Positions 42,002-55,500 of a stretch of 64,000 nt of DNA are shown here, one piece after another. The DNA lies in NCBI GenBank assembly GCA_018882965.1, contig VEQY01000008.1, positions 20,185-84,184 of the forward strand, given 5' to 3'. The notes below the pieces were generated by a model. The model was not told the origin of the DNA. It made no database searches and saw nothing but the letters and a program-made list of their open reading frames with translations. Source of the DNA: Mycobacterium sp. (GTDB taxonomy: Bacteria > Actinomycetota > Actinomycetes > Mycobacteriales > Mycobacteriaceae). Position numbers and translations under genes: made by a program. How positions within the stretch are numbered: position 1 is the first letter of the stretch; every line of letters begins with the position of its first letter.

Positions 42002-43399
42002 ATGTCCGCGACCAGTGTGACCAGCACGAGACTGCAGCAGCTGAGCGGCTGGGGCCGCACTGCTCCCAGTGTCGCCCGGGTGTTGACGACCCCCGATCCC
42101 GAGGTCATCGTCAAGGCCGTCGCGGAAGCCGCGGACGAGGTATCCGAGGGCCGCCATCGGGGTGTCATCGCGCGCGGGCTGGGCCGCTCCTACGGTGACA
42201 ACGCGCAGAACGGCGGGGGTCTCGTCATCGATATGACGGCCCTGAACCGTATTCACCGCATCGACGGTTCGTCGCGGCTCGTCGATGTCGACGCGGGTGT
42301 CAGTCTGGACACCCTGATGCGCGCGGCGCTGCCCTTCGGTCTGTGGGTTCCCGTGCTGCCCGGCACCCGTCAGGTCACCATCGGCGGAGCGATCGGTTGC
42401 GACATCCACGGGAAGAACCACCACAGCGCCGGAAGCTTCGGTAGCCACGTCCGCTCCATGGAGCTGCTGACCGCCGACGGGCAGGTCCAGACGATCACCC
42501 CGCAGGGCCCGACCGCGCCGCTGTTCTGGGCCACCGTCGGAGGCAACGGCCTCACCGGCATCATCCTTCGCGCAACCATTGAGATGACGCCGACCGAGAC
42601 CGCGTACTTCATCGCTGACGGAGACGTCACCTCGGGCCTGGATGAGACGATCGCCTTCCACAGCGACGGCAGTGAAGCCAACTACACCTACTCCAGCGCC
42701 TGGTTCGACGCGATCAGCCCACCGCCGAAGCTGGGCCGGGCAGCCATCTCCCGCGGGTCACTGGCGCGAGTCGACCAGCTGCCGCCGAAGTTGCAGCGCG
42801 ACCCGCTGAAGTTCAGCGCACCGCAGCTGCTCACATTCCCCGACATCTTCCCCAACGGACTGGCCAACAAGTACACGTTCGGCCCGATCGGCGAGTTGTG
42901 GTACCGCAAGTCGGGCACATACCGGGCAAAGGTCCAGAACCTGACCCAGTTCTATCACCCGCTCGACATGTTCGCGGAGTGGAACCGGGCCTACGGCCCC
43001 GCGGGATTCCTGCAGTATCAGTTCGTCGTACCCACTGAGGCGGTAGACGAATTCAAGGCGATCATCATTGACATGCAACGCTCGGGCCACTACTCGTTCC
43101 TCAACGTCTTCAAGCTGTTCGGAGCGGGTAACGAGGCTCCGCTGAGCTTCCCCATCCCCGGCTGGAACGTCTGTGTCGACTTCCCGATCAAGGCGGGACT
43201 CAACGAGTTCATCACCAGCCTGGATCGCCGTGTGCTGGAGTTCGGCGGCCGGCTCTACACCGCGAAGGACTCCAGAACGACCGCGGAGACCTTCCATGCC
43301 ATGTACCCGCGGATCGACGAGTGGATTGCTGTTCGCCGAAGCGTCGACCCCACCGGCGTTTTCGCCTCGGACATGGCCCGACGACTGGAGTTGCTGTAG
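42002..43399 (+). CDS. dprE1: Decaprenylphosphoryl-beta-D-ribose 2'-oxidase DprE1
   Basis: 465 residues. FAD-binding PCMH domain: [27 protein letters not shown] and [24 protein letters not shown]; the C-terminal substrate domain includes FLQYQFVVP and [14 protein letters not shown]. The cysteine in the latter (codon 43172-43174, Cys391) corresponds to the residue trapped covalently by benzothiazinones. DprE1 oxidises DPR to the keto intermediate DPX, which DprE2 reduces to decaprenyl-phospho-arabinose. dprE2 begins directly after the stop. Confidence 0.97.
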   Translation: MSATSVTSTRLQQLSGWGRTAPSVARVLTTPDPEVIVKAVAEAADEVSEGRHRGVIARGLGRSYGDNAQNGGGLVIDMTALNRIHRIDGSSRLVDVDAGVSLDTLMRAALPFGLWVPVLPGTRQVTIGGAIGCDIHGKNHHSAGSFGSHVRSMELLTADGQVQTITPQGPTAPLFWATVGGNGLTGIILRATIEMTPTETAYFIADGDVTSGLDETIAFHSDGSEANYTYSSAWFDAISPPPKLGRAAISRGSLARVDQLPPKLQRDPLKFSAPQLLTFPDIFPNGLANKYTFGPIGELWYRKSGTYRAKVQNLTQFYHPLDMFAEWNRAYGPAGFLQYQFVVPTEAVDEFKAIIIDMQRSGHYSFLNVFKLFGAGNEAPLSFPIPGWNVCVDFPIKAGLNEFITSLDRRVLEFGGRLYTAKDSRTTAETFHAMYPRIDEWIAVRRSVDPTGVFASDMARRLELL

Positions 43400-44164
43400 A
43401 TGGTCCTCGATGCGGTAGGAAATCCCCAAACCGTCTTATTGCTCGGCGGAACGTCGGAGATCGGCCTGGCAATCTGTCAACGCTACCTGCGCAACTCCCC
43501 GGCCCGGGTCATCCTGGCTGCGCTCCCTGACGATCCGGGCCGTGAAGACGCCGTCGCGCTCATGCGGTCTTCCGGCGCAACGGCGGTGACGCTCGTCGAC
43601 TTCGACGCAGTCGACACGGCAAGCCACCCCGCGGTCATCGACGAGTGCTTCAGCTCTGGCGACGTGGATGTCGCCATCGTCGCGTTCGGCTTACTCGGCG
43701 ATGCCGAGGAGCTTTGGCAGGACCAGACCAAAGCCGTCCAGATCGCCGAGATCAACTACACCGCCGCGGTTTCCGTCGGAGTGCTGCTCGGGGAGCGGAT
43801 GCGTGAGCAGGGCTTTGGGCAGATCATCGCGATGAGTTCAGCCGCCGGGGAGCGGGTTCGGCGGTCGAACTTCGTCTACGGCTCGACCAAAGCCGGACTC
43901 GACGGCTTCTACCTCGGGTTGGGAGAAGCTCTTCGCGACTACGGGGTTCGCGTACTGGTGATCCGGCCCGGCCAGGTCCGTACGCGCATGAGCGCCCATG
44001 TGAAAGAGGCGCCGCTGACCGTCGACAAAGAGTATGTGGCCGATCTTGCGGTCGGCGCGGCCGCCAAGGGTAAGGAACTGGTCTGGGCACCGGGCGCCTT
44101 TCGCTACGTGATGATGGTTCTGCGGCACATTCCGCGATCGATTTTCCGCAAACTACCGATCTAG
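43400..44164 (+). CDS. dprE2: Decaprenylphosphoryl-2-keto-erythro-pentose reductase DprE2
   Basis: 254 residues, SDR fold. The cofactor loop [12 protein letters not shown] is at about 14-25, [24 protein letters not shown] carries the catalytic Ser and YxxxK. It completes epimerisation begun by DprE1 using NADH. No gap separates it from dprE1, and aftA starts 1 bp after its stop. Confidence 0.96.
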   Translation: MVLDAVGNPQTVLLLGGTSEIGLAICQRYLRNSPARVILAALPDDPGREDAVALMRSSGATAVTLVDFDAVDTASHPAVIDECFSSGDVDVAIVAFGLLGDAEELWQDQTKAVQIAEINYTAAVSVGVLLGERMREQGFGQIIAMSSAAGERVRRSNFVYGSTKAGLDGFYLGLGEALRDYGVRVLVIRPGQVRTRMSAHVKEAPLTVDKEYVADLAVGAAAKGKELVWAPGAFRYVMMVLRHIPRSIFRKLPI

Positions 44165-44165
44165 C

Positions 44166-46019
44166 ATGCGGATCGCGCTGACGACTGCCGCCCACATGGC
44201 CGCGGCCACGGTTGTGGCGACGGCGGTGTCGGTGGTCGCACTTGCGGCGATAGCACGCGTCGACTGGCCCGCGTTTCCGTCGTCCAACCAGTTACACGCG
44301 TTGACGACCGTGGGCCAGGTCGGGTCACTGATCGGACTGCTCGTGGTCGGCGTGCTGTGGCGCAGGAACAAGCGGTGGCTCGCCCGGATCGGGGCGGCGG
44401 TGTTCCTGTCCGCGTTCGCTGTGGTGAGCCTGGGCATGCCCCTGGGCGCCACGAAGCTGTATCTGTTCGGTATCTCGGTGGACCAGCAGTTCCGGACGGA
44501 GTACCTCACCCGGCTCACCGACTCCGCCGCCCTGCGCGACATGACCTACATCGGGCTGCCGCCGTTCTACCCCCCGGGTTGGTTCTGGATCGGAGGGCGT
44601 GCGGCGGCGCTGACCGGCACACCCGGCTGGGAGATCTACAAGCCGTGGGCCATCACCTCCATAGCGATCGCGACAGCGGTGGCGATGGTGCTGTGGTCGC
44701 AGCTGGTCCGATTCGAGTACGCACTCGCAGTCACCGCCGCCACGGCGGCCGTCACGGTGGCGTTCAGTTCCCCTGAGCCCTACAGCGCGGTGATCACCGT
44801 GCTGATCCCGCCGGTGCTGGTGCTGGCCTGGGCGGGGCTGCGGGCGTCCGGCGCCCGTCGCGGTTGGGCGGCGGCCACGGGAGTCGGGATCTTCCTGGGT
44901 TTCGCCGCGACCTTCTACACACTGCTGCTGGCGTACACGGCCTTCACGGTCACCGTGATGGCAGTGGCTGCAGCGGCGATCCGACGCAGCCCCGCGCCCC
45001 TGCTTCGACTCGCCGGGACGGCGGTGATCGCCGCCGCCATCGCGGCAATCACCTGGCTACCGTTCCTGCTGCGGGCAGCCCGCAGCCCGATCAGCAACGC
45101 CGGCAGTCCCCAGCACTATCTGCCCGGCGACGGCGCGGTGCTGAACTTCCCGATGGTTGCGCCCACGCTCTTGGGCGGGTTGTGCATGCTCGGCACGCTC
45201 TGGCTGGTCTGGCGTGCCAGATCGTCAGTTCGCGCGGCGGCGTTGGGGATCGGTGTGCTCTCGTTGTACGCCTGGTCGCTGCTTTCGATGCTGACCACCC
45301 TGGCCGGAACCACCCTGCTGTCCTTTCGCCTGCAGCCTGCTCTCACCGTGCTGCTCGCGGCGGCCGGGGTCTTCGGCTTCGTCGACGTCGCGCTGTGGGC
45401 GGCGAAGCGCTGGAACCGCAGAGCTGTGGGCGTGGCGGTTGCGGTCGGCCTGATCGGTGCGATCAGCTTCAGCCAGGACATCCCGAACGTGCTGCGGCCC
45501 GACATCACCGTCGCCTACACCGACACCGACGGCGACGGGCAGCGCGGGGATCGCCGGCCACCCGGAGCCGAAAGGTTCTACGACCGGGTCGACGCCGCGA
45601 TCCGGCAGGCCACCGGAAAACCGCGCGACGAAACCGTTGTGATGACAGCCGACTACAGCTTCCTGTCGTTCTATCCCTACTACGGGTTCCAAGGTTTGAC
45701 GTCGCACTACGCCAATCCGCTGGCCCAGTTCGACGAGCGGGCCGCCGCGATCGAGTCGTGGAGTGAACTTTCCACCGCCGACGAATTCGTGGCCGCGCTG
45801 GATGCGCTGGCCTTCGAGCCGCCCACGGTGTTTCTGATGCGCCGGGGCGGTGCAGCCGGATCGTCGGACATCTTCACCCTGCGGTTGGCCGAGGACGTCT
45901 ACCCCAACCAGCCCAACGTCCGCCGGTACACCGTCGAACTGCCTGCTGAGCTGTTCGCCCCGCCGCACTTCGAGGTCACCACCATCGGGCCCTTCATCTT
46001 GGCCGTCCGCGCGAATTAG
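44166..46019 (+). CDS. aftA: Arabinofuranosyltransferase AftA
   Basis: 617 residues. About 11 membrane helices in the first 410 residues (GT-C, family GT85), then an extracytoplasmic C-terminal domain of about 200 residues. [48 protein letters not shown] is the first external loop with the acidic residues needed for catalysis. AftA transfers the first arabinofuranose from decaprenyl-phospho-arabinose to galactan. Operon with dprE1/E2 and embCAB. Confidence 0.95.
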   Translation: MRIALTTAAHMAAATVVATAVSVVALAAIARVDWPAFPSSNQLHALTTVGQVGSLIGLLVVGVLWRRNKRWLARIGAAVFLSAFAVVSLGMPLGATKLYLFGISVDQQFRTEYLTRLTDSAALRDMTYIGLPPFYPPGWFWIGGRAAALTGTPGWEIYKPWAITSIAIATAVAMVLWSQLVRFEYALAVTAATAAVTVAFSSPEPYSAVITVLIPPVLVLAWAGLRASGARRGWAAATGVGIFLGFAATFYTLLLAYTAFTVTVMAVAAAAIRRSPAPLLRLAGTAVIAAAIAAITWLPFLLRAARSPISNAGSPQHYLPGDGAVLNFPMVAPTLLGGLCMLGTLWLVWRARSSVRAAALGIGVLSLYAWSLLSMLTTLAGTTLLSFRLQPALTVLLAAAGVFGFVDVALWAAKRWNRRAVGVAVAVGLIGAISFSQDIPNVLRPDITVAYTDTDGDGQRGDRRPPGAERFYDRVDAAIRQATGKPRDETVVMTADYSFLSFYPYYGFQGLTSHYANPLAQFDERAAAIESWSELSTADEFVAALDALAFEPPTVFLMRRGGAAGSSDIFTLRLAEDVYPNQPNVRRYTVELPAELFAPPHFEVTTIGPFILAVRAN

Positions 46020-46047
46020 GATTGCGCCCCGTGGCGAGGCTAGACCG

Positions 46048-49000
46048 GTGAAGCGAGTTAACTACCGGACCGCCCGCACCGTCGCGGCCGTCGCCGGACT
46101 GCTGGGGGCCGCACTCGCGATCGCGACGCCGTTTCTTCCGGTCACGCAGACGACCGCGCAACTGAACTGGCCGCAGGACGGCGCCCTGGCCAGTGTCACC
46201 GCCCCGCTGATCGGATATGTGGCCACCGACCTCACGATCAGCGTTCCGTGCCAGACCGCGGCCGGGCTGACCGGAGATCCCGCCACCACGGTGCTGCTGT
46301 CGACGGTGCCCAAGCAGGCGCCCAAGGCGGTCGACCGCGGACTGCTCATTGAGCGCACCAACGATGACCTCGTCGTCGTCGTGCGCAACACCCCGGTGGT
46401 TGTCGCGCCGATGGACCGGGTCCTGCGACCCGACTGCGACAAACTCGTGGTGACCGCACGGGCCGACAGCGTCACCGGCGAGTTCGTCGGCCTCACCCGG
46501 ACACCGGAGCCCGGCGACTCCGACACCGCCGGTCCGCTTCGCGGTGAGCGCAGCGGCTACGACTTCCGCCCTCAGATCGTCGGGGTGTTCACCGACCTGT
46601 CCGGACCCGCGCCGCCCGGTTTGAGCCTCTCGGCCACGATCGACACCCGATACAGCAGCGCACCGACGGCTCTGAAGATGATCGCGATGATTCTCGGGGT
46701 GCTCCTCACCGTCACCGCGCTGATCGCCCTGCACGTGCTCGACAGCGCGGACGGAGTCCGGCACCGGCGGATACTGCCACTGCGCTGGTGGTCGGTGACG
46801 GCGTTGGACACCCTGGTCGTCGCGGTGCTGGTGTGGTGGCACTTCGTGGGCGCCAACACCTCCGACGACGGCTACATCCTCACCATGGCCCGGGTGTCCG
46901 AGGGCGCCGGGTACATGGCCAACTACTACCGCTGGTTCGGTACGCCAGAAGCCCCGTTCGGCTGGTATTACGATCTGCTGTCCCTGTGGGCGCACGTCTC
47001 CACGGCCAGCATCTGGATGCGGCTGCCGACGTTGCTGATGGCGATGGCCTGCTGGTGGCTGATCAGCCGCGAGGTGATCCCCCGGCTCGGGAACGCGGTG
47101 AAGGCCAGCCGCGCGGCCGCCTGGACCGCCGCCGGGATGTTCCTCGCGGTCTGGCTGCCGCTGAACAACGGCTTGCGCCCCGAACCCATCATCGCGCTGG
47201 GCATTCTGTTGACCTGGTGCTCGGTCGAGCGCGGCGTGGCGACCAGCCGACTGCTTCCGGTCGCGATGGCCTGCGTCGTGGGTGCCCTGACCCTGTTCTC
47301 CGGCCCGACCGGCATCGCCTCGATCGGCGCGCTGCTGGTGGCCGTGGGCCCGCTGCGCACCATCCTGCGCCGCCGTTCGGCCCAGTTCGGCGCGCTGCCG
47401 CTGGTGGCACCCATTCTGGCCGCGAGCACCGTGACGCTCATCCTGATGTTCTCCGACCAGACCTTCGCCGCGGTGGTCCAGGCCAACGCCCTCAAGCGCG
47501 CTGTCGGACCGAGTCTGAGTTGGTTCGACGAGCACACCCGCTACGAACGGCTCATGCTGGCGACCCCGGACGGCTCGATCGCCCGGCGATTCGCGGTCCT
47601 TGTCCTCATCGTCGCCCTGGCGGTGTCGGTGGCGATGATGCTGCGCCGCGGCCACATCCCGGGCACGGCGACCGGACCGAGCAAGCGCATCGTGGGAATC
47701 ACCATCATCTCGTTTCTGGCCATCATGTTCACTCCCACCAAGTGGACCCACCATTTCGGAGTCTTCGCCGGGCTGGCCGGGTCGCTCGGGGCACTCGCCG
47801 CGATCGCCGTCTCGCCGGCGGTGATGCGCTCCCGGCGCAACCGGGCGGTGTTCGCCGCGGTGGTGCTGTTCGTGGTCGCGCTGTCCTTCGCGAGTGTGAA
47901 CGGCTGGTGGTACGTCTCCAACTTCGGTGTGCCGTGGGGCAATCAATTCCCCGAGTGGCGGCTGGGTTTCACCACCGTGCTGTTGGGACTGTCGCTGATT
48001 GCCCTGCTGACGGCCGCGTGGTACCACTTCTCCGACCGCGACGGACCCGGGCGGGCACGGGCGGCGCCATTGGCGCTTGCGACCTGGGTACTGGTGGCCT
48101 TCGAGGTGGCATCGCTGACGTTGGCGATGATCATTCAGTACCCGGCGTGGTCGGTGGGACGCTCGAATCTCGAGGCCCTGAGGGGCCGCAGCTGCGGGCT
48201 GGCGACCGACGTGATGGTCGAGCAGAACCCCAATGCCGGCATGCTCACCCCGATCGGGGTTCCGGTCGGCGACGGCCTCGGAAGGGTGACGGCAAACAGC
48301 TTCACCCCCAACGGTATTCCGGCCGCCCTCTCGGCGGTGATGGAGCCCCCGGGTGGGGGCAGCCTGGTCGACGCGGCCGACGAGCAGATCGACGGCACCG
48401 TTTCTGATTCGGGCACCGGGGACGGGATCCTGTCGACGGCCGGCATCAACGGGTCGCGGACGCGACTGCCCTATGGTCTGGACCCCGCCACGACACCCGT
48501 CATGGGCAGTTGGCGGGCAGGCACCCAGCAGGCCGCGGCACTGCGCTCGGCGTGGTACCGGCTGCCTGCGGCCGACGCGCGCGGGGGTGACACCCCGCTG
48601 CTCGTGGTCTCGGCGGCCGGCCGGTTCGATCCCGAGGAACTCTCGGTGCAATGGGCCACCGACGCCGGCGCGGCCGCGGGCAAGCCCGGCGGCGCGATGT
48701 CCTTCGCCGATATCGGCGCCGCCCCGGCATGGCGCAACCTGCGCGCGCCGCTCTCGGCGATTCCCTCGGAGGCGACGGTGGTCCGGCTGGTCGCCACCGA
48801 CGACGACCTCTCGCCACGGCATTGGATTGCGGTCACACCGCCACGTATCCCGACCCTGCAGACGCTGCAGCAGGTCGTCGGATCCCAGGATCCGGTGCTG
48901 CTGGACTGGCTGGTGGGTCTGGCGTTTCCGTGCCAGCGGCCCTTCGGACACGACAACGGGGTGACCGAGGTGCCGAGGTGGCGGATTCTGCCCGACCGGT

Positions 49001-49239
49001 TCGGGGCCGAAGCCAACTCCCCGGTCATGGACAACATCGGCGGCGGCCCGCTGGGTGTCAGCGAGTTGCTGTTCCAGGCGACCACGGTGCCGACCTACCT
49101 CAAGGACGACTGGTTCCGCGACTGGGGTGCCCTGCAGCGACTCGCGCTCTACTACCCGGATGCGCGCCCGGCCCGGCTGCAGCTGGGCACCGCCGTCCGC
49201 AGCGGGCTGTGGAGCCCCGCGCCGCTGCGCCCGACGTAG
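46048..49239 (+). CDS. embC: Arabinosyltransferase EmbC
   Basis: 1063 residues from GTG 46048, at the point where paralogues also start (short cytoplasmic lead then [28 protein letters not shown]). About 13-15 helices follow an external beta-domain; the GT-C loop [27 protein letters not shown] contains the acidic pair. The C-terminal carbohydrate-binding domain ends with [19 protein letters not shown]. First of the three tandem emb genes, so assigned embC; EmbC elongates the arabinan of lipoarabinomannan. Confidence 0.94.
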   Translation: MKRVNYRTARTVAAVAGLLGAALAIATPFLPVTQTTAQLNWPQDGALASVTAPLIGYVATDLTISVPCQTAAGLTGDPATTVLLSTVPKQAPKAVDRGLLIERTNDDLVVVVRNTPVVVAPMDRVLRPDCDKLVVTARADSVTGEFVGLTRTPEPGDSDTAGPLRGERSGYDFRPQIVGVFTDLSGPAPPGLSLSATIDTRYSSAPTALKMIAMILGVLLTVTALIALHVLDSADGVRHRRILPLRWWSVTALDTLVVAVLVWWHFVGANTSDDGYILTMARVSEGAGYMANYYRWFGTPEAPFGWYYDLLSLWAHVSTASIWMRLPTLLMAMACWWLISREVIPRLGNAVKASRAAAWTAAGMFLAVWLPLNNGLRPEPIIALGILLTWCSVERGVATSRLLPVAMACVVGALTLFSGPTGIASIGALLVAVGPLRTILRRRSAQFGALPLVAPILAASTVTLILMFSDQTFAAVVQANALKRAVGPSLSWFDEHTRYERLMLATPDGSIARRFAVLVLIVALAVSVAMMLRRGHIPGTATGPSKRIVGITIISFLAIMFTPTKWTHHFGVFAGLAGSLGALAAIAVSPAVMRSRRNRAVFAAVVLFVVALSFASVNGWWYVSNFGVPWGNQFPEWRLGFTTVLLGLSLIALLTAAWYHFSDRDGPGRARAAPLALATWVLVAFEVASLTLAMIIQYPAWSVGRSNLEALRGRSCGLATDVMVEQNPNAGMLTPIGVPVGDGLGRVTANSFTPNGIPAALSAVMEPPGGGSLVDAADEQIDGTVSDSGTGDGILSTAGINGSRTRLPYGLDPATTPVMGSWRAGTQQAAALRSAWYRLPAADARGGDTPLLVVSAAGRFDPEELSVQWATDAGAAAGKPGGAMSFADIGAAPAWRNLRAPLSAIPSEATVVRLVATDDDLSPRHWIAVTPPRIPTLQTLQQVVGSQDPVLLDWLVGLAFPCQRPFGHDNGVTEVPRWRILPDRFGAEANSPVMDNIGGGPLGVSELLFQATTVPTYLKDDWFRDWGALQRLALYYPDARPARLQLGTAVRSGLWSPAPLRPT

Positions 49240-49265
49240 GTCTGGGTCGCCTACCATCAGGGCTC

Positions 49266-52200
49266 GTGCCCAGCGACCGCGCCGAGTCCGTCCGGATCGC
49301 CCGGCTCGTCGCCATCGTCGCTGGTCTGGCGGGAGTCCTGATGTGCGCACTGACCCCGCTGCTGCCGGTCGAACAGACCACCGCCACCATCGGGTGGCCG
49401 CAGGGTGCGGGCCCGGACGGGAATGTCGGCAACATCACCGCACCACTGGTCTCCGGTGCGCCCGCGGCCCTCGCGGTGTCGATCCCCTGTCCGGCGATCG
49501 CCTCCCTGCCCCCGGCGGGCGGGCTGGTGTTCGCAACCAACCCTCCCGCCGGCATCGACGCCACGCGCAACGGGCTTTTCGTGCGCGCCAACGCCGATTC
49601 GGTAGTGGTGGCATTCCGCGATTCCGTCGCCGCGGTCGCGCCCCGCGCAGCGGTGTCGGCCGGGGCCTGCAGCGCGCTGCGGATCGATGCCGGTCCGGGT
49701 GGGGTCAGCGCGGAATTCCTCGGAATCCCCGGCGCCGCAGGTTCCCTGCCGCCGGACAAGAAGCCCCAGGTGACCGGTGTTTTCACCGAGTTGAAGGTGC
49801 CCGCACAGCCGGGATTGTCGGCACGCATCGCCATCGACACCCGGTTCATCAGCCACCCCACGACGCTCAAGCGGGCCGCGATGGTGACCGGGCTGGGGTG
49901 CGTCATCGCCTCGATCGTCGCGCTGGCGGCACTCGACCGCCGCCGGTGCCAGCCACGACCGGCGCGCGACGCGCGCCACCCGGCGGGACACCGGGCCAGG
50001 CACTGGCCGACCGACACCGCCGTCATCGGCACCTTGGCCGTTTGGCACGTGATCGGCGCGATCTCCTCCGATGACGGCTACAACCTCACCATGGCGCGGA
50101 TCTCCGGCGAGGCCGGCTACGTCGCGAACTACTACCGCTTCTTCGGGACCACCGAGGCGCCGTTCGACTGGTATCAGTCGGTGCTGGCCCAACTGGCCTC
50201 GGTCAGCACCGCGGGAATCTGGATGCGGCTGCCCGCCACCGCCGCGGGAATCCTCGGCTGGCTGATTCTCAGCCACCGGATACTGCCCCGACTGGGTTCG
50301 GGCGTTTCAGGCATCAGCCGCAGCCGGGTCGCGGTCGCCACCGCCGGGGCGTTGTTCCTCGCCGCCTGGCTACCGTTCAACAACGGTCTGCGCCCTGAGC
50401 CGCTCATCGCCCTCGCGGTCCTGCTGGTCTGGATGCTCACCGAGCGCACCATCGCCACCCACCGCCTGGTTCCGACGGCACTGGCGATCGTGGTCGCCGT
50501 GTTCAGCGTGACGCTGGCTCCACAGGGACTCGTCGCGCTCGCCCCGCTGCTGGTCGGTTCGCGGGCCATCGCCACGGTCATCCGCCGGCGAAACCCCGCC
50601 GACGGAGTCGCGGCAAGCCTGGCACCGCTCGCCGCGGCGCTGTCGGTGGTCTTCGTCGTCGTGTTCCGTGACCAGACGCTGGCCACCGTGGCCGAATCGG
50701 CACGCATCAAGTACGTCGTCGGACCGACCATCTCGTGGTACCAGGATTTCCTGCGCTACTACTTCCTCACCGTCGAGGAGAACGTGGAGAGCTCGCTGAC
50801 GCGACGCTTCGCTGTGCTGGTGATGGTGCTCTGTCTCTTCATGGTGCTCGCGGTGTTGCTGCGTCGCGGCGGGGTGGCGGGCGTCGCCAGAGGTCCGGTG
50901 TGGCGACTGATCGGCAGCACTGCCCTGGGCCTGCTGCTGCTGACCTTCACCCCGACCAAGTGGGCGGTCCAGTTCGGAGCGTTCGCCGGTCTGACCGCCG
51001 CTCTCGGCGCGGTCACCGCGTTCGCTTTCGCCACAGTCGGGCTGCATAACCGGCGTAACCTCGCGCTCTACCTCACCGCACTGCTGTTCGTTCTGGCGTG
51101 GGCGACGTCGGGGATCAACGGTTGGTTCTACGTCGGCAACTACGGGGTGCCCTGGTACGACCGGCAGCCGGTGCTCGCCCACCGCCCCGTTACGACGCTC
51201 TTCCTGGCCCTGGCGATCCTGACCGGTCTGGTCGCCGCCTGGCTGCACTTCAGGATGGACTACGCCGGGCGCACCCAGGTCAAGAACACCCGGCGCAATC
51301 GGATCCTGGCTGCCACGCCCCTGCTCGTCTTCGCGACGATCATGGTCCTGCTCGCGGTCGGGTCGATGGCCAAGGGGTTCGCGCAGCGCTACCCCGCCTA
51401 CACCACCGCCAAGGCGAATCTCGCCGCGCTGCGCTCGGGACTCGCCCCGTCCAGCTGCGCCATGGCCGACGACGTCCTCGTCGAAGCCGACACCAACGCC
51501 GGGATGCTCACCCCCGCCCCCGGCCAGAAGTGGGGACGCTACGGCCCGCTGGGTGGCGAGAACCCCGTCGGCTTCACCCCCAACGGGATCAGCGACACCC
51601 TGGAGCCGACCGAGCCTTTCGTCGCCAACCCCGGCACCGTCAACTCCGACGGCTCGCCCAACAAACCCAACGCCGGCGTCGCCTACGCGGGCGGCACCGG
51701 CGGCGGCTACGGCCCGATCGGGGTGAACGGCTCGCGGGTATTCCTGCCGTTCGGCCTCAACCCGGCGACCACTCCGGTCCTGGGCAGCTACCAGGAGAAC
51801 ACGGTGGCCGCCAAGGCCACCTCGGCCTGGTACGACCTGCCGCCGCGGACACCGGACCGGCCGCTGGTGACCGTCTCCGCCGCCGGAGCGATCTGGTACT
51901 ACGACGAGGAGGGCGAGTTCAACTACGGCCAGTCCCTGAAACTACAGTGGGGCGTGCGCCGAGCCGACGGCACGTTCGAAGTCCTGGACATGGTCCAGCC
52001 GATCGACACGATCGCCCAGAAGGCGTGGCGCAACTTGCGCTTCCCGCTGGCGTGGGCGCCGCCGCAGGCCAACGTGGCCCGCATCGTCGCCGATGACCCC
52101 AACCTCAGTACCGACCAATGGTTCGGCTTCACACCGCCGCGGGTTCCGGTGCTGCAGACCGCCCAGCAGTTCCTGGGCACCCAGACCCCGGTCCTGATGG

Positions 52201-52547
52201 ACATCGCCACCGCCGCGAACTTCCCCTGCCAGCGTCCCTTCGCCGAGCGGCTCGGCGTGGCGGAGTTGCCGCAGTACCGCATCCTGCCCAACCTCAAACA
52301 GGTGGTGGTGTCGTCGAACTTGTGGCAGTCGGCCCGGGCCGGTGGACCGTTCCTGTTCATCCAGGCGCTGCTGACGACCTCCACCGTGCCGACCTACCTG
52401 CGCGACGACTGGTACCGGGACTGGGGTGCGATCGAGCGCTACATCCGGGTGGTGCCGGCCGGCCAGGCCCCCGACGCGGTGATCGAGCAGGGTGCCGAGC
52501 GGGTGTACGGCTGGAGTCGCAACGGACCGATCCGGGCGCTGCCGTGA
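49266..52547 (+). CDS. embA: Arabinosyltransferase EmbA
   Basis: 1093 residues from GTG 49266 ([39 protein letters not shown]). The catalytic loop [29 protein letters not shown] and the C-terminal [19 protein letters not shown] are in register with EmbC and EmbB. EmbA works with EmbB to form the branched terminal hexa-arabinoside of arabinogalactan. The stop overlaps the embB start. Confidence 0.95.
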   Translation: MPSDRAESVRIARLVAIVAGLAGVLMCALTPLLPVEQTTATIGWPQGAGPDGNVGNITAPLVSGAPAALAVSIPCPAIASLPPAGGLVFATNPPAGIDATRNGLFVRANADSVVVAFRDSVAAVAPRAAVSAGACSALRIDAGPGGVSAEFLGIPGAAGSLPPDKKPQVTGVFTELKVPAQPGLSARIAIDTRFISHPTTLKRAAMVTGLGCVIASIVALAALDRRRCQPRPARDARHPAGHRARHWPTDTAVIGTLAVWHVIGAISSDDGYNLTMARISGEAGYVANYYRFFGTTEAPFDWYQSVLAQLASVSTAGIWMRLPATAAGILGWLILSHRILPRLGSGVSGISRSRVAVATAGALFLAAWLPFNNGLRPEPLIALAVLLVWMLTERTIATHRLVPTALAIVVAVFSVTLAPQGLVALAPLLVGSRAIATVIRRRNPADGVAASLAPLAAALSVVFVVVFRDQTLATVAESARIKYVVGPTISWYQDFLRYYFLTVEENVESSLTRRFAVLVMVLCLFMVLAVLLRRGGVAGVARGPVWRLIGSTALGLLLLTFTPTKWAVQFGAFAGLTAALGAVTAFAFATVGLHNRRNLALYLTALLFVLAWATSGINGWFYVGNYGVPWYDRQPVLAHRPVTTLFLALAILTGLVAAWLHFRMDYAGRTQVKNTRRNRILAATPLLVFATIMVLLAVGSMAKGFAQRYPAYTTAKANLAALRSGLAPSSCAMADDVLVEADTNAGMLTPAPGQKWGRYGPLGGENPVGFTPNGISDTLEPTEPFVANPGTVNSDGSPNKPNAGVAYAGGTGGGYGPIGVNGSRVFLPFGLNPATTPVLGSYQENTVAAKATSAWYDLPPRTPDRPLVTVSAAGAIWYYDEEGEFNYGQSLKLQWGVRRADGTFEVLDMVQPIDTIAQKAWRNLRFPLAWAPPQANVARIVADDPNLSTDQWFGFTPPRVPVLQTAQQFLGTQTPVLMDIATAANFPCQRPFAERLGVAELPQYRILPNLKQVVVSSNLWQSARAGGPFLFIQALLTTSTVPTYLRDDWYRDWGAIERYIRVVPAGQAPDAVIEQGAERVYGWSRNGPIRALP

Positions 52548-55500
52548 CCCAGACGATGCCCGCCGTGGCCCGTGAGACCGCCCCCGAGGTGACGGTCATC
52601 CGGTGGGTGGCCGTCGTCTCGGGGCTGCTCGGCTTCGTGCTCTCGGCCCTGACCCCGTTGTTGCCGGTCGTCCAGACCACCGCCACACTCACCTGGCCGC
52701 AGGGGGGTCAGCTGAGCAACGTCACCGCTCCGCTGATCTCCCAGGCGCCGGTGTCGCTGACCGCGACCGTGCCGTGCGACGTCATCCGCGCGATGCCACC
52801 CGAGGGCGGGATGGTCATGGGCCTTGCCCCCCAGAAGGGCAAGGACGCGGCGCTGAATTCGCTGTTCGTCACCGTCACCGGGAAGCGAGTCGACATCACC
52901 GACCGCAACGTCGTGATCGCCAGCGTCGCACGCGAGAAAGTCGAAGCGCCCGGCTGCCAGCGCATCGAGATCACCTCAACCACGGCGGGTACCTTCGCCA
53001 CCTTCGTCGGCCTGCCCCCCGTCACCGACACACAGGGCGCCAACGCGGCTCAGCGCGGATCGGAGTTTCTGCGAACCGGCTTCCCCGACCCCAACCTGCG
53101 CCCGGCGATCGTCGGCGTGTTCACCGATCTGAGTGGTCCGGCCCCGCCGGGATTGAGCGTCTCGGCTGTCATCGACACCCGATTCACCACCACGCCGACG
53201 GCGGTCAAACTCGCCGCCATGCTGCTGGCGTGGGCGGCGACAGCGGTGGCGATCGCCGCGCTGTGGCGGCTCGACCGGCTTGACGGCCGCCGCATGCGCA
53301 CGCTGATCCCGCAACGGTGGCGCACCGTCACCGCCGTCGATGCGACGGTCATCACAAGCTTTCTGGTGTGGCATGTGTTGGGCGCCAACTCCTCCGACGA
53401 CGGCTACATCCTCGGGATGGCGCGTGTCGCCGATCGGGCCGGCTACATGTCGAACTACTTCCGCTGGTTCGGCAGCCCCGAGGATCCCTTCGGCTGGTAC
53501 TACAACCTGCTCGCCCTGATGGCCCGCGTCAGCGACGCCAGCATCTGGATGAGGCTGCCCGACCTGGTGTGCGCGCTGCTGTGCTGGCTGCTGCTGTCCC
53601 GGGAGGTGCTGCCCCGGTTGGGCCCCGCGGTAGCACGCAGCAGACCCGCGCTGTGGGCGGCAGGTCTCGTTCTGCTGGCCGCCTGGATGCCGTTCAACAA
53701 CGGCCTGCGCCCCGAGGGCCAGATCGCCACCGGCGCATTGATCACCTACGTGCTGATCGAGCGCGCCATCAGTTCAGGACGCTTGACCCCGGCGGCGTTC
53801 GCGATTCTCACCGCGGCGTTCACCCTGGGTATCCAGCCGACCGGCCTGATCGCGGTGGCCGCGCTGATCGCCGGGGGCCGGCCGCTGCTGCGCATCCTGG
53901 TGCGGCGGCGCGCGGTCGTCGGGACCTGGCCGCTGGTGGCACCACTGCTGGCCGCCGGAACCGTCATCCTCACCGTGGTGTTCGCCGACCAGACCCTGGC
54001 GACCGTGCTCGAGGCGACCCGAATCCGCACCGACATCGGACCGAGCCAGGAGTGGTACACCGAGAACCTGCGCTACTACTACCTGATCCTGCCCACCGTA
54101 GATGGGTCTCTGTCGCGCCGGTTCGGGTTCCTCATCACCGCACTGTCGCTGTTCATCTCGATGTTCATCATGCTGCGCCGCAAACGCGTTCCTGGTGTCG
54201 CTCGCGGCCCCGCCTGGCGGTTGATGGGTGTCATCTTCGGAACGATGTTCTTCCTGATGTTCACCCCCACCAAGTGGGTGCATCACTTCGGCTTGTTCGC
54301 CGCGGTCGGGGCGGCGATGGCGGCCCTGGCCACCGTGCTGGTCTCACCGGCGGTGCTGCGATGGTCGCGGAACCGGATGACGGTCGTCACGGCGGTCCTG
54401 TTTCTCTTGGCGCTGTGCTTCGCCACCACCAACGGCTGGTGGTATGTGTCCAGCTACGGGGTTCCGTTCAACAACGACATGCCCCGCTTCGCCGGCGTGA
54501 GCGTCAGCACGGTGTTCTTCACGCTGTTCGCTGCGTCGGCGGTGTACACCTTCTGGCTGCACTTCGCGTCACGATCGCGTGGCGAGGGCCGCATCGCCCG
54601 GGCATTGACCGCGGCGCCGATCCCGGTGGCCGCCGGGTTCATGGTCGTGGTGTTCATCGCCTCCATGGCTGCCGGGGTGGTGCGCCAGTACCCCACCTAC
54701 TCCAACGCGTGGGCGAATGTGCGGGCGCTGTCCGGAGGGTGCGGACTGGCCGACGACGTCCTGGTCGAACCTGACGCCAACGCGGGATTCCTCACCGCCC
54801 TGCCCGGCGAGTACGGCAGGCTCGGACCGCTGGGCGGACCCGGCCCGATCGGTTTCACACCGAACGGTGTGCCGGAAAAGATTGTTGCCGAGGCGATCCG
54901 GGTCAACACCCCGATGCCGGGCGTCGACTACGACTGGTCCGCCCCGACCCGGCTGGGGCGTCCCGGTATCAACGGCTCGACCGTTCCGCTTCCCTACGGC
55001 CTGGATCCGGCCCGGGTTCCAGTGGCGGGAAGCTACGTCGACTCCGCGCAGCAGGAGAGCACGCTGACCTCCGCCTGGTACCGGTTGCCGCCCGACGACG
55101 GCGGGCATCCGCTGGTGGTGGTCACCGCTGCGGGCACCATTGCCGGCAACAGTGTGCTCAACGGGCGCACCGACGGCCAGAGCGTGCTGCTGGAATACGG
55201 CAGGCCCGGGCCCGACGGGAGTGTTATCGCGGCCGGCCGGGTCGAACCCTACGATCTGGGTCCGGCGCCGTCCTGGCGCAACCTGCGATTCGCGCGCGAT
55301 TCAATTCCCGCCGACGCGACCGCCGTGCGGGTGGTCGCCGAGGACCGGTCGCTGTCGCTGGGCGACTGGATCGCCGTCACCCCGCCACGGGTACCCGAAC
55401 TTCGCTCGGTGCAGCAGTACGTCGGTTCGACGCAGCCGGTGCTGATGGACTGGGCGGTGGGTCTGGCTTTCCCGTGCCAGCAGCCGATGCTGCACGCCGA

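Noticed and set aside
48651..49265. N-terminal extension of embA
   Set aside because: The upstream part overlaps embC in another frame; the real start is the GTG at 49266 in line with the paralogues.
45994..49350. Very long minus-strand open frame (over 1,100 codons) opposite embC
   Set aside because: Shadow of embC in high-GC DNA; its translation is low-complexity Arg/Gln/His/Gly and has no recognisable domain.
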